From Aureitalea sp. L0-47 (GTDB taxonomy: Bacteria > Bacteroidota > Bacteroidia > Flavobacteriales > Flavobacteriaceae), in the NCBI RefSeq assembly GCF_026126405.1, contig NZ_JAFMTQ010000012.1:1-64000 (forward strand): a stretch of 64,000 bases of DNA, written 5' to 3'. The translations under genes and the position numbers were made by a program. A model generated the notes under the pieces. It made no database searches. It saw nothing but the letters and a program-made list of their open reading frames with translations, and had not been told where the DNA came from. Within the stretch, counting starts at the first letter, position 1, and each line of letters opens with the position of its first letter. Positions 42,852 to 51,412 of the stretch are shown one piece after another.

Positions 42852-42983
42852 ATGAGATAGAAGTCTGAAGTCCGAAGTCCGGAGTCCGAAGTCAGAAGTC
42901 CGAAGTCCGGAGTCCGAAGTCAGAAGTCCGAAGTCAGGAGTCAGAAGTCAGGAGTCCGAAGCTGGAAGTGAATAATGAGATAG
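42851..42983. repeat. Heptamer RAGTCMG array flanked by direct repeats AATGAGATAG
   Basis: From 42861 to about 42969 the 7-bp unit (A/G)AGTC(C/A)G repeats about 15 times. It shows a higher-order 28-bp period: the block AAGTCCG AAGTCCG GAGTCCG AAGTCAG occurs twice in a row. The reverse complement (TCGGACT) differs by one base from the CATCGGA unit of the arrays at 1-95 and 61.4 kb. AATGAGATAG flanks the array on both sides (42851-42860 and 42974-42983). It occupies the gap between a stop codon and the threonine aldolase gene; no gene is present in it. Confidence 0.95.
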
Positions 42984-42997
42984 TAAGAACAAACAAC

Positions 42998-43029
42998 TCA
43001 ACGAATCAACAAATCAACAAATCAACAAA
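42998..43029. repeat. Octamer TCAACAAA tandem repeat before ltaE
   Basis: TCAACGAA followed by three perfect TCAACAAA units, an 8-bp period, ending 15 bp before the ltaE start codon. Lengths of such runs near a start can vary by slippage and so alter promoter spacing or leader structure. Confidence 0.9.
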
Positions 43030-43044
43030 AATCCATAACACCCA

Positions 43045-44067
43045 ATGCGAATAGACTTACGAAGCGATACGGTTACCCGACCTACGCCGGGCATGCTGGA
43101 AGCCATAATGAATGCCGAAACCGGTGATGATGTGTACAAGGAAGATCCTACGGTAAACGAGTTAGAAGATCGTATGGCAAAACTCTTCGGCATGGACGAG
43201 GCGCTATTTTTTCCTTCCGGAAGCATGGCCAACCAGGCGGCGATAAAACTTCATACCAATCCGGGGGAACAGCTCATCTGTGATAAATGGGCACACGTTT
43301 TCAATTACGAAGGAGGTGGTGCTTCTTTCAATAGTGGTGTGAGTTGCAAACTGGTAGATGGAGATCGTGGTATGATCAATGCGGCACAGGTTTTAAACGC
43401 AATAAATCCGCCGGATTTCTATCACAGTCCGCTAACCACTCTTGTCTGCCTGGAAAACACCACCAACAAAGGAGGAGGTGCCTGCTATGAATTGGATACT
43501 ATACGTGAAATTCGGGAAGTGTGTGATAAGCACCAGCTCGGACTTCACCTGGACGGGGCTCGACTAATGAACGCCATAGTTGCAAAAGATCAGGACCCTA
43601 AGGATTTTGGCTCATTGGCCGACACCATTTCAGTCTGTTTTAGTAAAGGATTAGGCACTCCGTTGGGTACAGTACTTGTTGGTAAAAAAGAACGGATGAA
43701 AAACGCCATTCGCGTTCGGAAGATCTTAGGTGGGGGAATGCGACAGGTAGGTTACATGGCAGCAGCAGGTTTATATGCACTGGATCATCATGTTTCAAGA
43801 TTGTCCGAAGATCATAAACGTGCGAAGGAGATTTCGGAAGTATTAAAGGAATCCGACTTTGTGCGCAAAGTGGAACCTACTGAAACCAATATTGTTATAT
43901 TTTATTTGAATGAGAACCTTTCCGAAGAAAAATTCATAAATGACCTAAAGGGAGAGGATATACATATAAGTAATATGGGTGATGGTAAACTTAGAATCGT
44001 CACTCACCTGGATTACACTTCAGAGATGCATTCGAAGTTTCTCGATGTTCTTAAGAACTACAAATAA
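43045..44067 (+). CDS. ltaE: Low-specificity L-threonine aldolase
   Basis: A 340-residue pyridoxal-phosphate enzyme of the threonine aldolase family, full length; it splits L-threonine or allo-threonine into glycine and acetaldehyde. The N-terminal DLRSDTVTRPTPGML (residues 3-17) is the family hallmark. Lys201 in CFSKGLGTPLG is the PLP Schiff-base Lys, and LHLDGARLMNA near residue 168 carries the PLP-contacting Asp. It is preceded by two short-unit arrays and followed by a bidirectional terminator. Confidence 0.95.
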   Translation: MRIDLRSDTVTRPTPGMLEAIMNAETGDDVYKEDPTVNELEDRMAKLFGMDEALFFPSGSMANQAAIKLHTNPGEQLICDKWAHVFNYEGGGASFNSGVSCKLVDGDRGMINAAQVLNAINPPDFYHSPLTTLVCLENTTNKGGGACYELDTIREIREVCDKHQLGLHLDGARLMNAIVAKDQDPKDFGSLADTISVCFSKGLGTPLGTVLVGKKERMKNAIRVRKILGGGMRQVGYMAAAGLYALDHHVSRLSEDHKRAKEISEVLKESDFVRKVEPTETNIVIFYLNENLSEEKFINDLKGEDIHISNMGDGKLRIVTHLDYTSEMHSKFLDVLKNYK

Positions 44068-44090
44068 AAAACCCCTCGGATAGAGGGGTC
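44066..44090. terminator. Bidirectional terminator after ltaE
   Basis: The stem ACCCCTC/GAGGGGT (44071-44089) has an A run on the left and T-rich sequence on the right, between the convergent ltaE and DUF1508 genes. Confidence 0.85.
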
Positions 44091-44115
44091 TTTAATTTTT
44101 TAAGGAAGAATAAAT

Positions 44116-44436
44116 TTACTCTACTTCCTTTACGTCAGCTCCGGGGGCGTTCTTTTTAACAGAATCGATCCCGTTATTCATTCCGCTCTCAGCGGCATAC
44201 ATTTGGCTGCTTCCAACGATTTGTCCATTAGTGGACTTTAGGTTGAAGTGGAATTTTCCATTTTTTGCAGTCTTTCTTTCGAAGCAATTGTCATCACCAC
44301 AATTTTTCTTAACAGACTCGATACCATTCATGGCACCGGACTTAGAAGAATACATTTGGCTTGAAAGGATCACCTGCCCATTTCCAGCCTTCAATACGAA
44401 GTGATATTTGTCTCCGCTTTGCTTTAATTCGAACAT
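44116..44436 (-). CDS. YegP family protein with two DUF1508 domains
   Basis: A 106-residue protein made of two tandem copies of the ~48-residue DUF1508 unit. Both contain the pattern F-x-L-K-(A/S)-x-N-G-Q-(V/I), then SSQMY and GI(E/D)SVKKN (residues ~14-46 and ~63-95). YegP-type proteins are small, stable and of unknown role, sometimes stress-linked. It has no signal peptide and lies alone between ltaE and the OmpA gene, on the opposite strand to both. Confidence 0.92.
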   Translation of the reverse strand: MFELKQSGDKYHFVLKAGNGQVILSSQMYSSKSGAMNGIESVKKNCGDDNCFERKTAKNGKFHFNLKSTNGQIVGSSQMYAAESGMNNGIDSVKKNAPGADVKEVE

Positions 44437-44609
44437 ATTTTAGTGTTTAGAGATTAGACATGTTAACGAATACGAAGTTCTGAAAAAATTTCCGATTAAA
44501 AAAAGGACGAAGGCTCCGAGTTTATCGACAAAATGCACTTTTGGTCGTTTTTAACATACGGCTAATCGAAAAGCAATTTTTCGCTATTCGTTAGTGCGTC
44601 CGATGTGGG

Positions 44610-44617
44610 TAGTTTTG
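44610..44617 (+). promoter_or_regulatory. -7 promoter element TAGTTTTG of the OmpA family gene
   Basis: TAGTTTTG matches TAnnTTTG exactly, 38 nt before the ATG at 44656. An imperfect palindrome CGAAAA-GCAAT-TTTTCG lies at 44567-44583, about 27 bp upstream of it. Confidence 0.65.
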
Positions 44618-44655
44618 CACTACAAACAATTCGTAATCACTAAAACATCAACACT

Positions 44656-45759
44656 ATGAAGAAACTTCTATTAACCGGAATCTTGGTCTTGACAGCATCG
44701 ATAACCTTTGCTCAGGACCTTCCATCAAATCCTGAGCCAGGGAAATGTTATGTTCGTTGTACCACACCGGATGTTTACGTAAATGAAACTGTTCAGGTGA
44801 TGGTAAGACCTGCCTACAAAAAAATGAGAACCGTTCCTGCTCAATACGAAACTGTTACAGAGCGTGTAATGGTAAAGGCTCCCGGAACGAAAATGAGAGT
44901 AATACCTGAAAAGTGGGGAACTGAAACAGTAACTTATGTAAAGAAACAAGCTGCTTCTACTTTAAGTGTAAACCCTGCTTCATTCAGAAGCGATTCAGAA
45001 ACACTGGAAATCAAACCAGCTTACGCGCAATGGGAACTTGGTGCTCCGGCTCCTGATTGTGACTCGTCGAATCCTAACGATTGCCGCTACTGGTGTTACA
45101 AAGGATACCCGGCCGAGTACACTACCGTTTCTGTAACTCGATTGGCTACAGATGCTTCTGCCAACAGATCAAATGTACCGGAAAGAATGGGATCGTATAC
45201 TAAGCGCGTAGTAGTTGAGCCTGCTCGTGTAGTTGAAGAAGAAATTCCTGCAGAGTATGCGAACATCACAAGAACTGTACTTGTAAAAGACGCTGAAGTT
45301 ATTGAAGAGACTATTCCCGCCGAATATAAGACAGTAACTAAAGAAGTTCTTAAAACTAAAGGTGGACTTACTACCTGGAAAGAAGTAGAATGTGAACTAG
45401 TAGAGTACCAGGCACTTCCAATCAACTGGAACCTGGGAAGCGCTTCGCTTACTCCACAAGCTAAGAATCTTATCGACACAAGACTAATGCCAGTACTAGC
45501 TCAAAACCCTGGTGTAAAACTTGAGATCGCTTCTCATACCGATTCAAGAGGAACCAAGGATTCTAACCAGAACTTATCTGAAAGAAGAGCCCAGGCTGTT
45601 GCTAATTACCTTCAAACGAAAGGTGTTAACCCAAGTTTGTTAGTTGCTAACGGATACGGTGAAAACCGCTTAAAGAATCGTTGTTCAGACGGTGTTTCAT
45701 GTACTGAAAGAGAACATGCTGTTAACCGTAGAACAGAATTCAGATTGATTAATAATTAA
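44656..45759 (+). CDS. OmpA family outer-membrane protein with PAxYxxVT repeats
   Basis: A 367-residue exported protein: signal peptide (residues 1-19, ending TFAQ), then a repetitive region (~residues 45-240) of PA-x-Y-(x3)-T-(x2)-V units such as PAQYETVTERVMVK, PAEYANITRTVLVK and PAEYKTVTKEVLK, including Cys (CDSSNPNDCRYWC), and a C-terminal OmpA peptidoglycan-binding domain (residues ~255-365) with IASHTDSRGTKDSNQNLSERRAQAVANYL. It anchors the outer membrane to the cell wall and may help hold surface structures; the repeats resemble those of abundant flavobacterial OmpA proteins. It has a consensus promoter and a strong terminator, fitting high expression. Confidence 0.92.
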   Translation: MKKLLLTGILVLTASITFAQDLPSNPEPGKCYVRCTTPDVYVNETVQVMVRPAYKKMRTVPAQYETVTERVMVKAPGTKMRVIPEKWGTETVTYVKKQAASTLSVNPASFRSDSETLEIKPAYAQWELGAPAPDCDSSNPNDCRYWCYKGYPAEYTTVSVTRLATDASANRSNVPERMGSYTKRVVVEPARVVEEEIPAEYANITRTVLVKDAEVIEETIPAEYKTVTKEVLKTKGGLTTWKEVECELVEYQALPINWNLGSASLTPQAKNLIDTRLMPVLAQNPGVKLEIASHTDSRGTKDSNQNLSERRAQAVANYLQTKGVNPSLLVANGYGENRLKNRCSDGVSCTEREHAVNRRTEFRLINN

Positions 45760-45787
45760 TTGATTGTCAAACCATCAACGTGGTAAA

Positions 45788-45820
45788 AAGGATTCCCTGA
45801 TTTGGGAATCCTTTTTTTTT
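45788..45820 (+). terminator. Rho-independent terminator of the OmpA gene
   Basis: The stem AAGGATTCCC/GGGAATCCTT (45788-45813) with a 6-nt loop runs into about nine T. Confidence 0.93.
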
Positions 45821-45870
45821 AATGCATATTTGGCATAGAAAATGTGTCTCAAATCATAAAATTTTCTACC

Positions 45871-46317
45871 ATGAAGTATTTGTTTCTGATTGTGTTCCTC
45901 GGAATGAGCACAATAAACCTCGCCCAGGAAGAATACCAGGTAAACTGGCTGACAAACCTTGAAGAAGCACGTGAGATTTCAAAAAAAAACAAGAAACCTA
46001 TTCTTGTTTACTTTACCGGAAGCGATTGGTGCTCGCCTTGCAAAATGTTAAAAACGGATTTCTTCGAACATCCCGACTTCATAGAAAAAAGCGAATCCTT
46101 TGTTTTGGTACTGATAGACTACCCAAGGCGTGTAGATATTATTTCCGAAGAACAAATGGCCTACAACAAAGAAGTTATAGCAAACCTGAACAGGAACAAG
46201 ACCTTTCCTAAACTTCTGATATTGAACAGTAAGGGAAAGAAAAAAGATGAAATATCTGGTTACAGTCCGCTAAGGGACACCAGCAGCCACTTCGCTTTTA
46301 TTGCCCGTAATATTTAA
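45871..46317 (+). CDS. Secreted thioredoxin-family protein
   Basis: A 148-residue exported thioredoxin fold. The signal peptide covers residues 1-18 (FLIVFLGMSTINLAQ). The redox motif is WCSPCK (Cys54 and Cys57) in YFTGSDWCSPCKML, preceded by the KKPILVYF strand; the cis-Pro segment is NKTFPKLLIL. It probably acts as a periplasmic disulfide reductase or isomerase. The ATG at 45871 is used rather than a GTG 27 bp upstream, because the added residues would break the signal peptide. It is convergent with ybaB, whose stop codon is 2 bp away. Confidence 0.9.
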   Translation: MKYLFLIVFLGMSTINLAQEEYQVNWLTNLEEAREISKKNKKPILVYFTGSDWCSPCKMLKTDFFEHPDFIEKSESFVLVLIDYPRRVDIISEEQMAYNKEVIANLNRNKTFPKLLILNSKGKKKDEISGYSPLRDTSSHFAFIARNI

Positions 46318-46319
46318 GC

Positions 46320-46646
46320 TTATTTGAACATTCCGTCCATCCCGGGAATGTTCGGCATACCCTCCTTGGCCACAGCTGCAATCTCTGTTTCATGAACATT
46401 TGTAGCTTTTTCAATCGCCCTGTTCAGCGTAAGAACAAGATAATCCTCCAGTTGCTCCTTATCTTCAAGTAATTGATCTTCGATCTCAATTGATTTGATC
46501 TCTCGATTTGCGGTCAAGGTAACAGTAAGCATCCCGTCACTGCTTTTCTCGTCCACCATAACAGTATCGAGACGTTTTTTTGTGGCTTCTACCTTCTCCC
46601 GGGTCTCTTTAAGTTTCCCCATCATACCCATAATATCTCCAAACAT
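46320..46646 (-). CDS. ybaB: YbaB/EbfC family nucleoid-associated protein
   Basis: A 108-residue DNA-binding protein of the YbaB/EbfC family, full length. [15 protein letters not shown] is the typical N-terminal helix and the central strand region ([23 protein letters not shown]) follows; the C-terminal Met-rich NIPGMDGMF is common in this family. It coats DNA as a homodimer. The neighbouring genes are unrelated. Confidence 0.92.
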   Translation of the reverse strand: MFGDIMGMMGKLKETREKVEATKKRLDTVMVDEKSSDGMLTVTLTANREIKSIEIEDQLLEDKEQLEDYLVLTLNRAIEKATNVHETEIAAVAKEGMPNIPGMDGMFK

Positions 46647-46711
46647 ATTTCCAAATTTTAATTTGAAAGCAAATTTAGTATTTTGTGCGACTAAAATTCA
46701 ATTTAAATCAG

Positions 46712-48850
46712 ATGCAATATTTAATCGTAGTTTCCATGGCATCCCTTATTTTTGCCACTTCCTGTGAAAAGAATTCAAAGACTAAGAAAAGCATGGATAT
46801 CACTCCCCCCAAGGCCGAAAAAATAGCTAAGCACCTTGAAATGCACGGTGATGTCCGTGTAGACGACTATTTCTGGCTCAATAAAAAGGACGATCCCGAA
46901 GTAATCGACTACCTGGAGCGAGAGAACGATTATTACAGCAAGATGACAGCAGACACCGATGAATTCAAGGATGCTCTGTTTGAAGAATTAAAGAGCAGGA
47001 TCAAAGAGGATGATGAGTCTGTTCCTTACTTCTACAACGGTTATTATTACATCACTCGTTATGAAACGGGTAAGGATTATCCTATCTACACAAGAAAGAA
47101 AGGCTCGCTGGATGCAGCCGAGGAGGTCCTGTTCGATGTAAACGAAATGGCCGAAGGCTACTCATTCTATAACCTCAGAGGAATTAACGTTAGCCCCGAT
47201 AATAAATGGGCTGCATACGGGGTGGATACCCTCAGCCGAAGGAAATACAACATTCATATCAAGAACCTGGAGACCGGGGAGATACTGGACGATATAATTC
47301 CACTAACCACCGGTACTTCAACATGGGCAAACGACAATAAGACATTGTTTTATACTCAAAAGGATGAACAGACGCTGCGATCGGACAAGATATATCGACA
47401 CCTGCGTGGTTCAGACGCACAGGATGATGTATTGATTTATACTGAAGAAGACGAAACCTTTGGAACCTATGTGTACAAATCAAAGTCTCGCGAGTACCTG
47501 ATAATAGGTTGTTACTCTACACTTACTTCCGAATTCCATATCCTGGATGCAGATAATCCCGATGGAGAATTTAAGGTCTTCCAGCCCAGGGTTCGAGGCC
47601 TCGAATACAATATTAGTCATTACGATGGGAATTTCTATGTGCTCACCAATAAAGACGGAGCTAAGAATTTCAAACTGATGAAAACACCCGAGAATGCTAT
47701 AGAGATGGAGAATTGGGAAGAATTGATCCCTCACCGGGATGATGTTCTCCTTGAGGATGTGGATATTTTCAAGGATTACTATGTAGTAAGTGAGCGAAGC
47801 AACGGACTCAATAAACTTAAGATCAATCCCTGGGACGATAGTAAGGAAGCTTACTTCCTGCCATTCGACAATGAAACCTATAGGGCGTTTACCATGCAGA
47901 ATCCCGAATTCGATACCAAGATTCTCCGATATAACTACAATTCCCTTACTACCCCTGCTTCGGTGATCGATTTTAACATGGAAACCCGTGAAAAGGAGAT
48001 CAAAAAGGAAGTTGAGGTGCTGGGAGGAAAATTCGATAAGAATAACTACGAGTCCAAACGGGTTTGGGCAACGGCGGAAGATGGCACTGAGATCCCGATT
48101 TCCATGGTGTATCGAAAAGGTATGGAACAAAACGGGAAAAACCCGCTCTTGCTCTACGGTTATGGGTCCTATGGGTCTACAATCGACCCCTATTTCTCAA
48201 GCAGCAGGCTATCCCTGCTGGACAGAGGGTTTATTTACGCAATTGCCCACGTAAGGGGAAGCGAGTATTTAGGGCGACAATGGTACGAAGATGGAAAACT
48301 TCTGAATAAGAAAAACACTTTTACGGATTTTGTGGATGCATCCAAATATCTTATTGCTGAAAAGTATACCTCCCCGGAACATATGTACGCTTCGGGAGGA
48401 TCAGCAGGCGGATTGTTGATGGGTGCCATTTTGAATCTTTCTCCCGAAAGTTATAACGGGGTGATCGCGGCAGTGCCTTTCGTAGATGTGGTCACTACTA
48501 TGCTCGACGACAGTATACCACTTACTACGGGTGAGTACGATGAGTGGGGTAACCCAAATGATAAGGAATACTATGAGTATATGAAATCTTATTCTCCCTA
48601 CGATAATGTTCTAAAGACAGACTATCCGAATATTTTCGTGACAACAGGTTACCACGATTCCCAGGTTCAGTATTGGGAACCAGCCAAATGGGTAGCCAAA
48701 TTGCGCGAATATAATACGAGCGAAAATATGATCCTGTTTCACACCAATATGGACGCCGGACATGGAGGTGCTTCCGGGCGTTTTCAGGCGTTGAAGGAAC
48801 TTGCGATGGACTATGCATTCCTGCTGAGTTTGGAAGGAATTACCGACTAA
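46712..48850 (+). CDS. Prolyl oligopeptidase family serine peptidase (S9A), lipoprotein
   Basis: A 712-residue S9A peptidase. The first residues form a lipoprotein signal (MQYLIVVSMASLIFATSC, Cys18), so it is likely membrane-anchored. The N-terminal ~400 residues are a seven-bladed propeller beginning DDYFWLNKKDD. The C-terminal alpha/beta-hydrolase has the catalytic triad Ser564 (GGSAGG), Asp649 (YHDSQVQ) and His684 (AGHGGASG). HVRGSEYLGRQWYEDGK is typical of oligopeptidase B and prolyl endopeptidase. The ATG at 46712 is used because it gives the lipobox; a GTG 27 bp upstream would not. It cleaves short peptides after Pro or basic residues. Confidence 0.93.
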   Translation: MQYLIVVSMASLIFATSCEKNSKTKKSMDITPPKAEKIAKHLEMHGDVRVDDYFWLNKKDDPEVIDYLERENDYYSKMTADTDEFKDALFEELKSRIKEDDESVPYFYNGYYYITRYETGKDYPIYTRKKGSLDAAEEVLFDVNEMAEGYSFYNLRGINVSPDNKWAAYGVDTLSRRKYNIHIKNLETGEILDDIIPLTTGTSTWANDNKTLFYTQKDEQTLRSDKIYRHLRGSDAQDDVLIYTEEDETFGTYVYKSKSREYLIIGCYSTLTSEFHILDADNPDGEFKVFQPRVRGLEYNISHYDGNFYVLTNKDGAKNFKLMKTPENAIEMENWEELIPHRDDVLLEDVDIFKDYYVVSERSNGLNKLKINPWDDSKEAYFLPFDNETYRAFTMQNPEFDTKILRYNYNSLTTPASVIDFNMETREKEIKKEVEVLGGKFDKNNYESKRVWATAEDGTEIPISMVYRKGMEQNGKNPLLLYGYGSYGSTIDPYFSSSRLSLLDRGFIYAIAHVRGSEYLGRQWYEDGKLLNKKNTFTDFVDASKYLIAEKYTSPEHMYASGGSAGGLLMGAILNLSPESYNGVIAAVPFVDVVTTMLDDSIPLTTGEYDEWGNPNDKEYYEYMKSYSPYDNVLKTDYPNIFVTTGYHDSQVQYWEPAKWVAKLREYNTSENMILFHTNMDAGHGGASGRFQALKELAMDYAFLLSLEGITD

Positions 48851-48865
48851 TTAAAATTTTTGATG

Positions 48866-48873
48866 TACCTTTG
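48866..48873 (+). promoter_or_regulatory. -7 promoter element TACCTTTG before the cysteate synthase-like gene
   Basis: TACCTTTG matches TAnnTTTG exactly, 56 nt upstream of the ATG at 48930. No TTG is found at -33. Confidence 0.65.
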
Positions 48874-48885
48874 ACCCGTTCAGGA

Positions 48886-48908
48886 AATGAGGAGTTTATC
48901 TCCTCATT
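48886..48908 (+). other. Hairpin in the leader of the cysteate synthase-like gene
   Basis: AATGAGGA (48886-48893) pairs with TCCTCATT (48901-48908) around a 7-nt loop, an 8-bp stem near the start of the predicted leader (21 bp before the ATG). No T run follows, so it is not a terminator; it may affect translation or mRNA stability. Confidence 0.5.
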
Positions 48909-48929
48909 CAACTAACAAAACCTCTCTTT

Positions 48930-49967
48930 ATGAAAGAAGCTATAAAGGCCCACAAGAATGTGTTGGAATTAATAGGTAAAACTCCGTTAATAGAACTCAA
49001 CAACATTACAAAAGGCATGAAAGGCAACTACTACGCAAAGGTAGAGGCTTTCAACCCAGGGCATTCAGCTAAAGATCGCATTGCACTTTATATCATTGAA
49101 AAGGCGGAAAAAGAAGGAATTCTTTCTCCGGGTGATACCATTATCGAGACGACCAGTGGAAATACAGGTTTTAGTATTGCTATGGTAAGTATTCTGAAAG
49201 GATATGAGTGTATTTTGGCGGTTAGTTCTAAATCTTCAAAAGATAAGATCGACATGCTGAAAAGCATGGGGGCTCAGGTGTATGTTTGTCCGGCAAATGT
49301 TGCCGCAGACGACCCGCGATCCTATTATGAAGTGGCAAAGCGACTTCACAGTGAAATTGCCAATTCCGTATACATCAATCAGTATTTTAATACCTTGAAT
49401 ATCGACGCTCATTACGAGACCACGGGACCCGAGATCTGGGAGCAAACGGGTGGACAAGTTACGCACCTGGTGGCTTGCAGTGGCACCGGAGGAACGATTT
49501 CAGGAATATCCAGATATTTAAAGGAACAAAATCCTGATGTAAAAGTAATAGGGATCGACGCCTACGGATCGGTTCTTCAGAAATACCACGAAACAGGGAA
49601 ATTCGATAAGAACGAGATCTATCCGTACCGCATTGAAGGACTGGGTAAGAACCTGGTGCCGGATGCTACTGATTTTAAGAGTATTGATCGGTTTGTAAAA
49701 GTAACCGATGAGGAGAGCGCCTTGACAGCCAGGGAGCTGGCCATGAAAGAAGGGTTATTCCTGGGATATACAAGTGGAGCAGCCATGCAAGGCCTGCGTC
49801 AATTGGAGGAAGAAGGTGTTTTCGACGCTAACAGTAATATTGTAGTTGTATTCCCGGACCACGGTTCGCGTTACATGAGCAAAGTTTACAGTGACGATTG
49901 GATGGAGAAGCAGGGATTTGGTGAGGTGGAAAATATCGAGGTCATGAATGTCCAATATGTTAAATAA
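48930..49967 (+). CDS. capA: PLP-dependent cysteine synthase family enzyme, probable cysteate synthase
   Basis: A 345-residue fold-type II PLP enzyme of the cysteine synthase / cystathionine beta-synthase family. Lys48 in NPGHSAKDR is the PLP-binding Lys, TSGNTGFS near residue 76 is the substrate-carboxylate loop, and [10 protein letters not shown] near residue 180 is the phosphate cup. It could be an ordinary O-acetylserine sulfhydrylase, but it sits directly upstream of an alpha-oxoamine synthase of the cysteate acyltransferase type; in Capnocytophaga and relatives the enzyme pair CapA (cysteate from O-phosphoserine plus sulfite) and CapB makes 3-ketocapnine. I therefore assign capA as probable. 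It has its own promoter and terminator. Confidence 0.7.
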   Translation: MKEAIKAHKNVLELIGKTPLIELNNITKGMKGNYYAKVEAFNPGHSAKDRIALYIIEKAEKEGILSPGDTIIETTSGNTGFSIAMVSILKGYECILAVSSKSSKDKIDMLKSMGAQVYVCPANVAADDPRSYYEVAKRLHSEIANSVYINQYFNTLNIDAHYETTGPEIWEQTGGQVTHLVACSGTGGTISGISRYLKEQNPDVKVIGIDAYGSVLQKYHETGKFDKNEIYPYRIEGLGKNLVPDATDFKSIDRFVKVTDEESALTARELAMKEGLFLGYTSGAAMQGLRQLEEEGVFDANSNIVVVFPDHGSRYMSKVYSDDWMEKQGFGEVENIEVMNVQYVK

Positions 49968-49988
49968 TATATTAGCCTAAACAGCTAA

Positions 49989-50019
49989 AGCCATCTGCGT
50001 CAATCAGGTGGCTTTTTTT
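49989..50019 (+). terminator. Rho-independent terminator after the cysteate synthase-like gene
   Basis: AGCCATCTG pairs with CAGGTGGCT (one G-T pair) around a 7-nt loop, then seven T. It shows that the two cap-like genes are mainly separate transcripts, unless read-through occurs. Confidence 0.88.
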
Positions 50020-50068
50020 ATGGCTCCAACTCCTACAAAAATAGTATGGTTATACGGATAGAATTAAC

Positions 50069-50076
50069 TAATTTTG
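50069..50076 (+). promoter_or_regulatory. -7 promoter element TAATTTTG of the acyltransferase gene
   Basis: TAATTTTG matches TAnnTTTG exactly, 25 nt upstream of the ATG at 50102. No -33 TTG is seen. Confidence 0.65.
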
Positions 50077-50101
50077 TCGCTTGATTAACATTTGATGATA
50101 C

Positions 50102-51361
50102 ATGAGAGATCTATTTGAGAAGATTTACCGAGACAAAGGACCCCTAGGAAAATGGGCGGAGCAGGCTGAAGGTTACTTTGTATTTCCCAAATTGGAAGGC
50201 CCTATTGGAAACAGAATGCGGTTCAATGGAAAAGAAGTGATCACCTGGAGTGTGAACGATTACCTTGGTCTTGCAAATCACCCCGAAGTTCGTAAAGTAG
50301 ATGCCGAAGCTGCCGCTAGTTATGGCTCAGCTTATCCAATGGGTGCTCGTATGATGAGTGGTCATACAGACCTTCACGAGCAACTTCAGAAGGAATTAGC
50401 AGCATTCGTAAGCAAAGAGGCCGCATATCTATTGAATTTCGGTTACCAGGGAATGGTATCTACCATCGATGCGCTAGTTTCAAAAGATGATGTTATCGTT
50501 TACGATGTAGATGCCCACGCTTGTATTATCGACGGTGTTCGCTTACACCTCGGTCAGCGATTTACCTATAAACACAATGATCTCGAAAGTATAGAGAAGA
50601 ATCTTAAACGAGCAGAGAAAGTTGCCGAAAAGACCGGAGGTGGGATCTTATTGATTTCTGAAGGTGTATTCGGAATGCGTGGTGAACAAGGAAGGTTGAA
50701 AGAGATCGTTGAACTAAAGAAAAAATACAATTTCCGTCTCTTTGTTGACGACGCTCATGGTTTTGGAACCTTAGGAAAAACTGGAGCCGGAGCAGGAGAG
50801 GAGCAGGGTGTTCAAGATGATATCGACGTGTATTTCGCAACCTTTGCGAAATCCATGGCGAGCACGGGAGCATTCATAGCAGCAGATGAAGAGATCATCA
50901 ATTATCTGAAATATAACCTGCGTTCGCAAATGTTCGCTAAGTCACTTCAGATGCAGTTAGTAGTCGGAGCCCTGAAACGTCTCGATATGATGCGTTCCAG
51001 CACAGAATATAAAGATAAACTGTGGGAGAATGTAAACGCTCTTCAGGGAGGACTTCGTGAGAGAGGTTTCGATCTGGGAACTACTCAAAGTTGTGTTACT
51101 CCTGTATACCTCAAAGGAACTATTCCAGAGGCTATGGCCTTAGTAAAAGACCTTCGTGAGAATCACGGAGTGTTCTGTTCCATAGTAGTTTACCCGGTGA
51201 TACCTAAAGGATTGATTTTATTAAGAATGATCCCAACGGCCAATCATACCATGGAAGATATCAACGAGACACTGGAGGCCTTTAGTGCTATCCGCGAACG
51301 TCTTGAGAATGGAACTTACAAGCGCCTTTCAGCAGCCGTAGCTGCAGCCATGGGCGAATAA
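50102..51361 (+). CDS. capB: Alpha-oxoamine synthase, probable cysteate fatty acyltransferase
   Basis: A 419-residue fold-type I PLP enzyme of the alpha-oxoamine synthase family (AONS, KBL, serine palmitoyltransferase, CapB). The PLP Lys is Lys250 in FATFAKSMASTG, the LFVDDAHGFGTLG segment near residue 215 holds the PLP-contacting Asp, and DVDAHACIIDG near residue 139 holds the stacking His. The N-terminus DLFEKIYRDKGPLGKWAEQAEGYFVFPKLEGP is the long form of serine palmitoyltransferase-like enzymes, not of biotin synthesis AONS. The neighbouring cysteate synthase-like gene favours the Flavobacterium johnsoniae-type cysteate acyltransferase, making 3-ketocapnine for sulfonolipids; a ceramide-type serine palmitoyltransferase is the alternative. 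Confidence 0.78.
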   Translation: MRDLFEKIYRDKGPLGKWAEQAEGYFVFPKLEGPIGNRMRFNGKEVITWSVNDYLGLANHPEVRKVDAEAAASYGSAYPMGARMMSGHTDLHEQLQKELAAFVSKEAAYLLNFGYQGMVSTIDALVSKDDVIVYDVDAHACIIDGVRLHLGQRFTYKHNDLESIEKNLKRAEKVAEKTGGGILLISEGVFGMRGEQGRLKEIVELKKKYNFRLFVDDAHGFGTLGKTGAGAGEEQGVQDDIDVYFATFAKSMASTGAFIAADEEIINYLKYNLRSQMFAKSLQMQLVVGALKRLDMMRSSTEYKDKLWENVNALQGGLRERGFDLGTTQSCVTPVYLKGTIPEAMALVKDLRENHGVFCSIVVYPVIPKGLILLRMIPTANHTMEDINETLEAFSAIRERLENGTYKRLSAAVAAAMGE

Positions 51362-51381
51362 TTTCAGAAAAATATAAATGG

Positions 51382-51412
51382 AAACCATCCGTTGATTTCG
51401 GATGGTTTTTTT
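51382..51412 (+). terminator. Rho-independent terminator after the acyltransferase gene
   Basis: AAACCATCCG/CGGATGGTTT (51382-51408) with a 7-nt loop and a T run of seven, reaching the stop codon of the convergent transglutaminase-like gene. Confidence 0.93.

Noticed and set aside
42861-42969. CRISPR-like array
   Set aside because: Units are 7 bp with no spacers, and no cas genes are nearby; it is a simple tandem array.
47480-48130. 216-residue minus-strand open frame inside the prolyl oligopeptidase gene
   Set aside because: It overlaps a full-length S9A peptidase with an intact catalytic triad; no start signal or similarity supports it.
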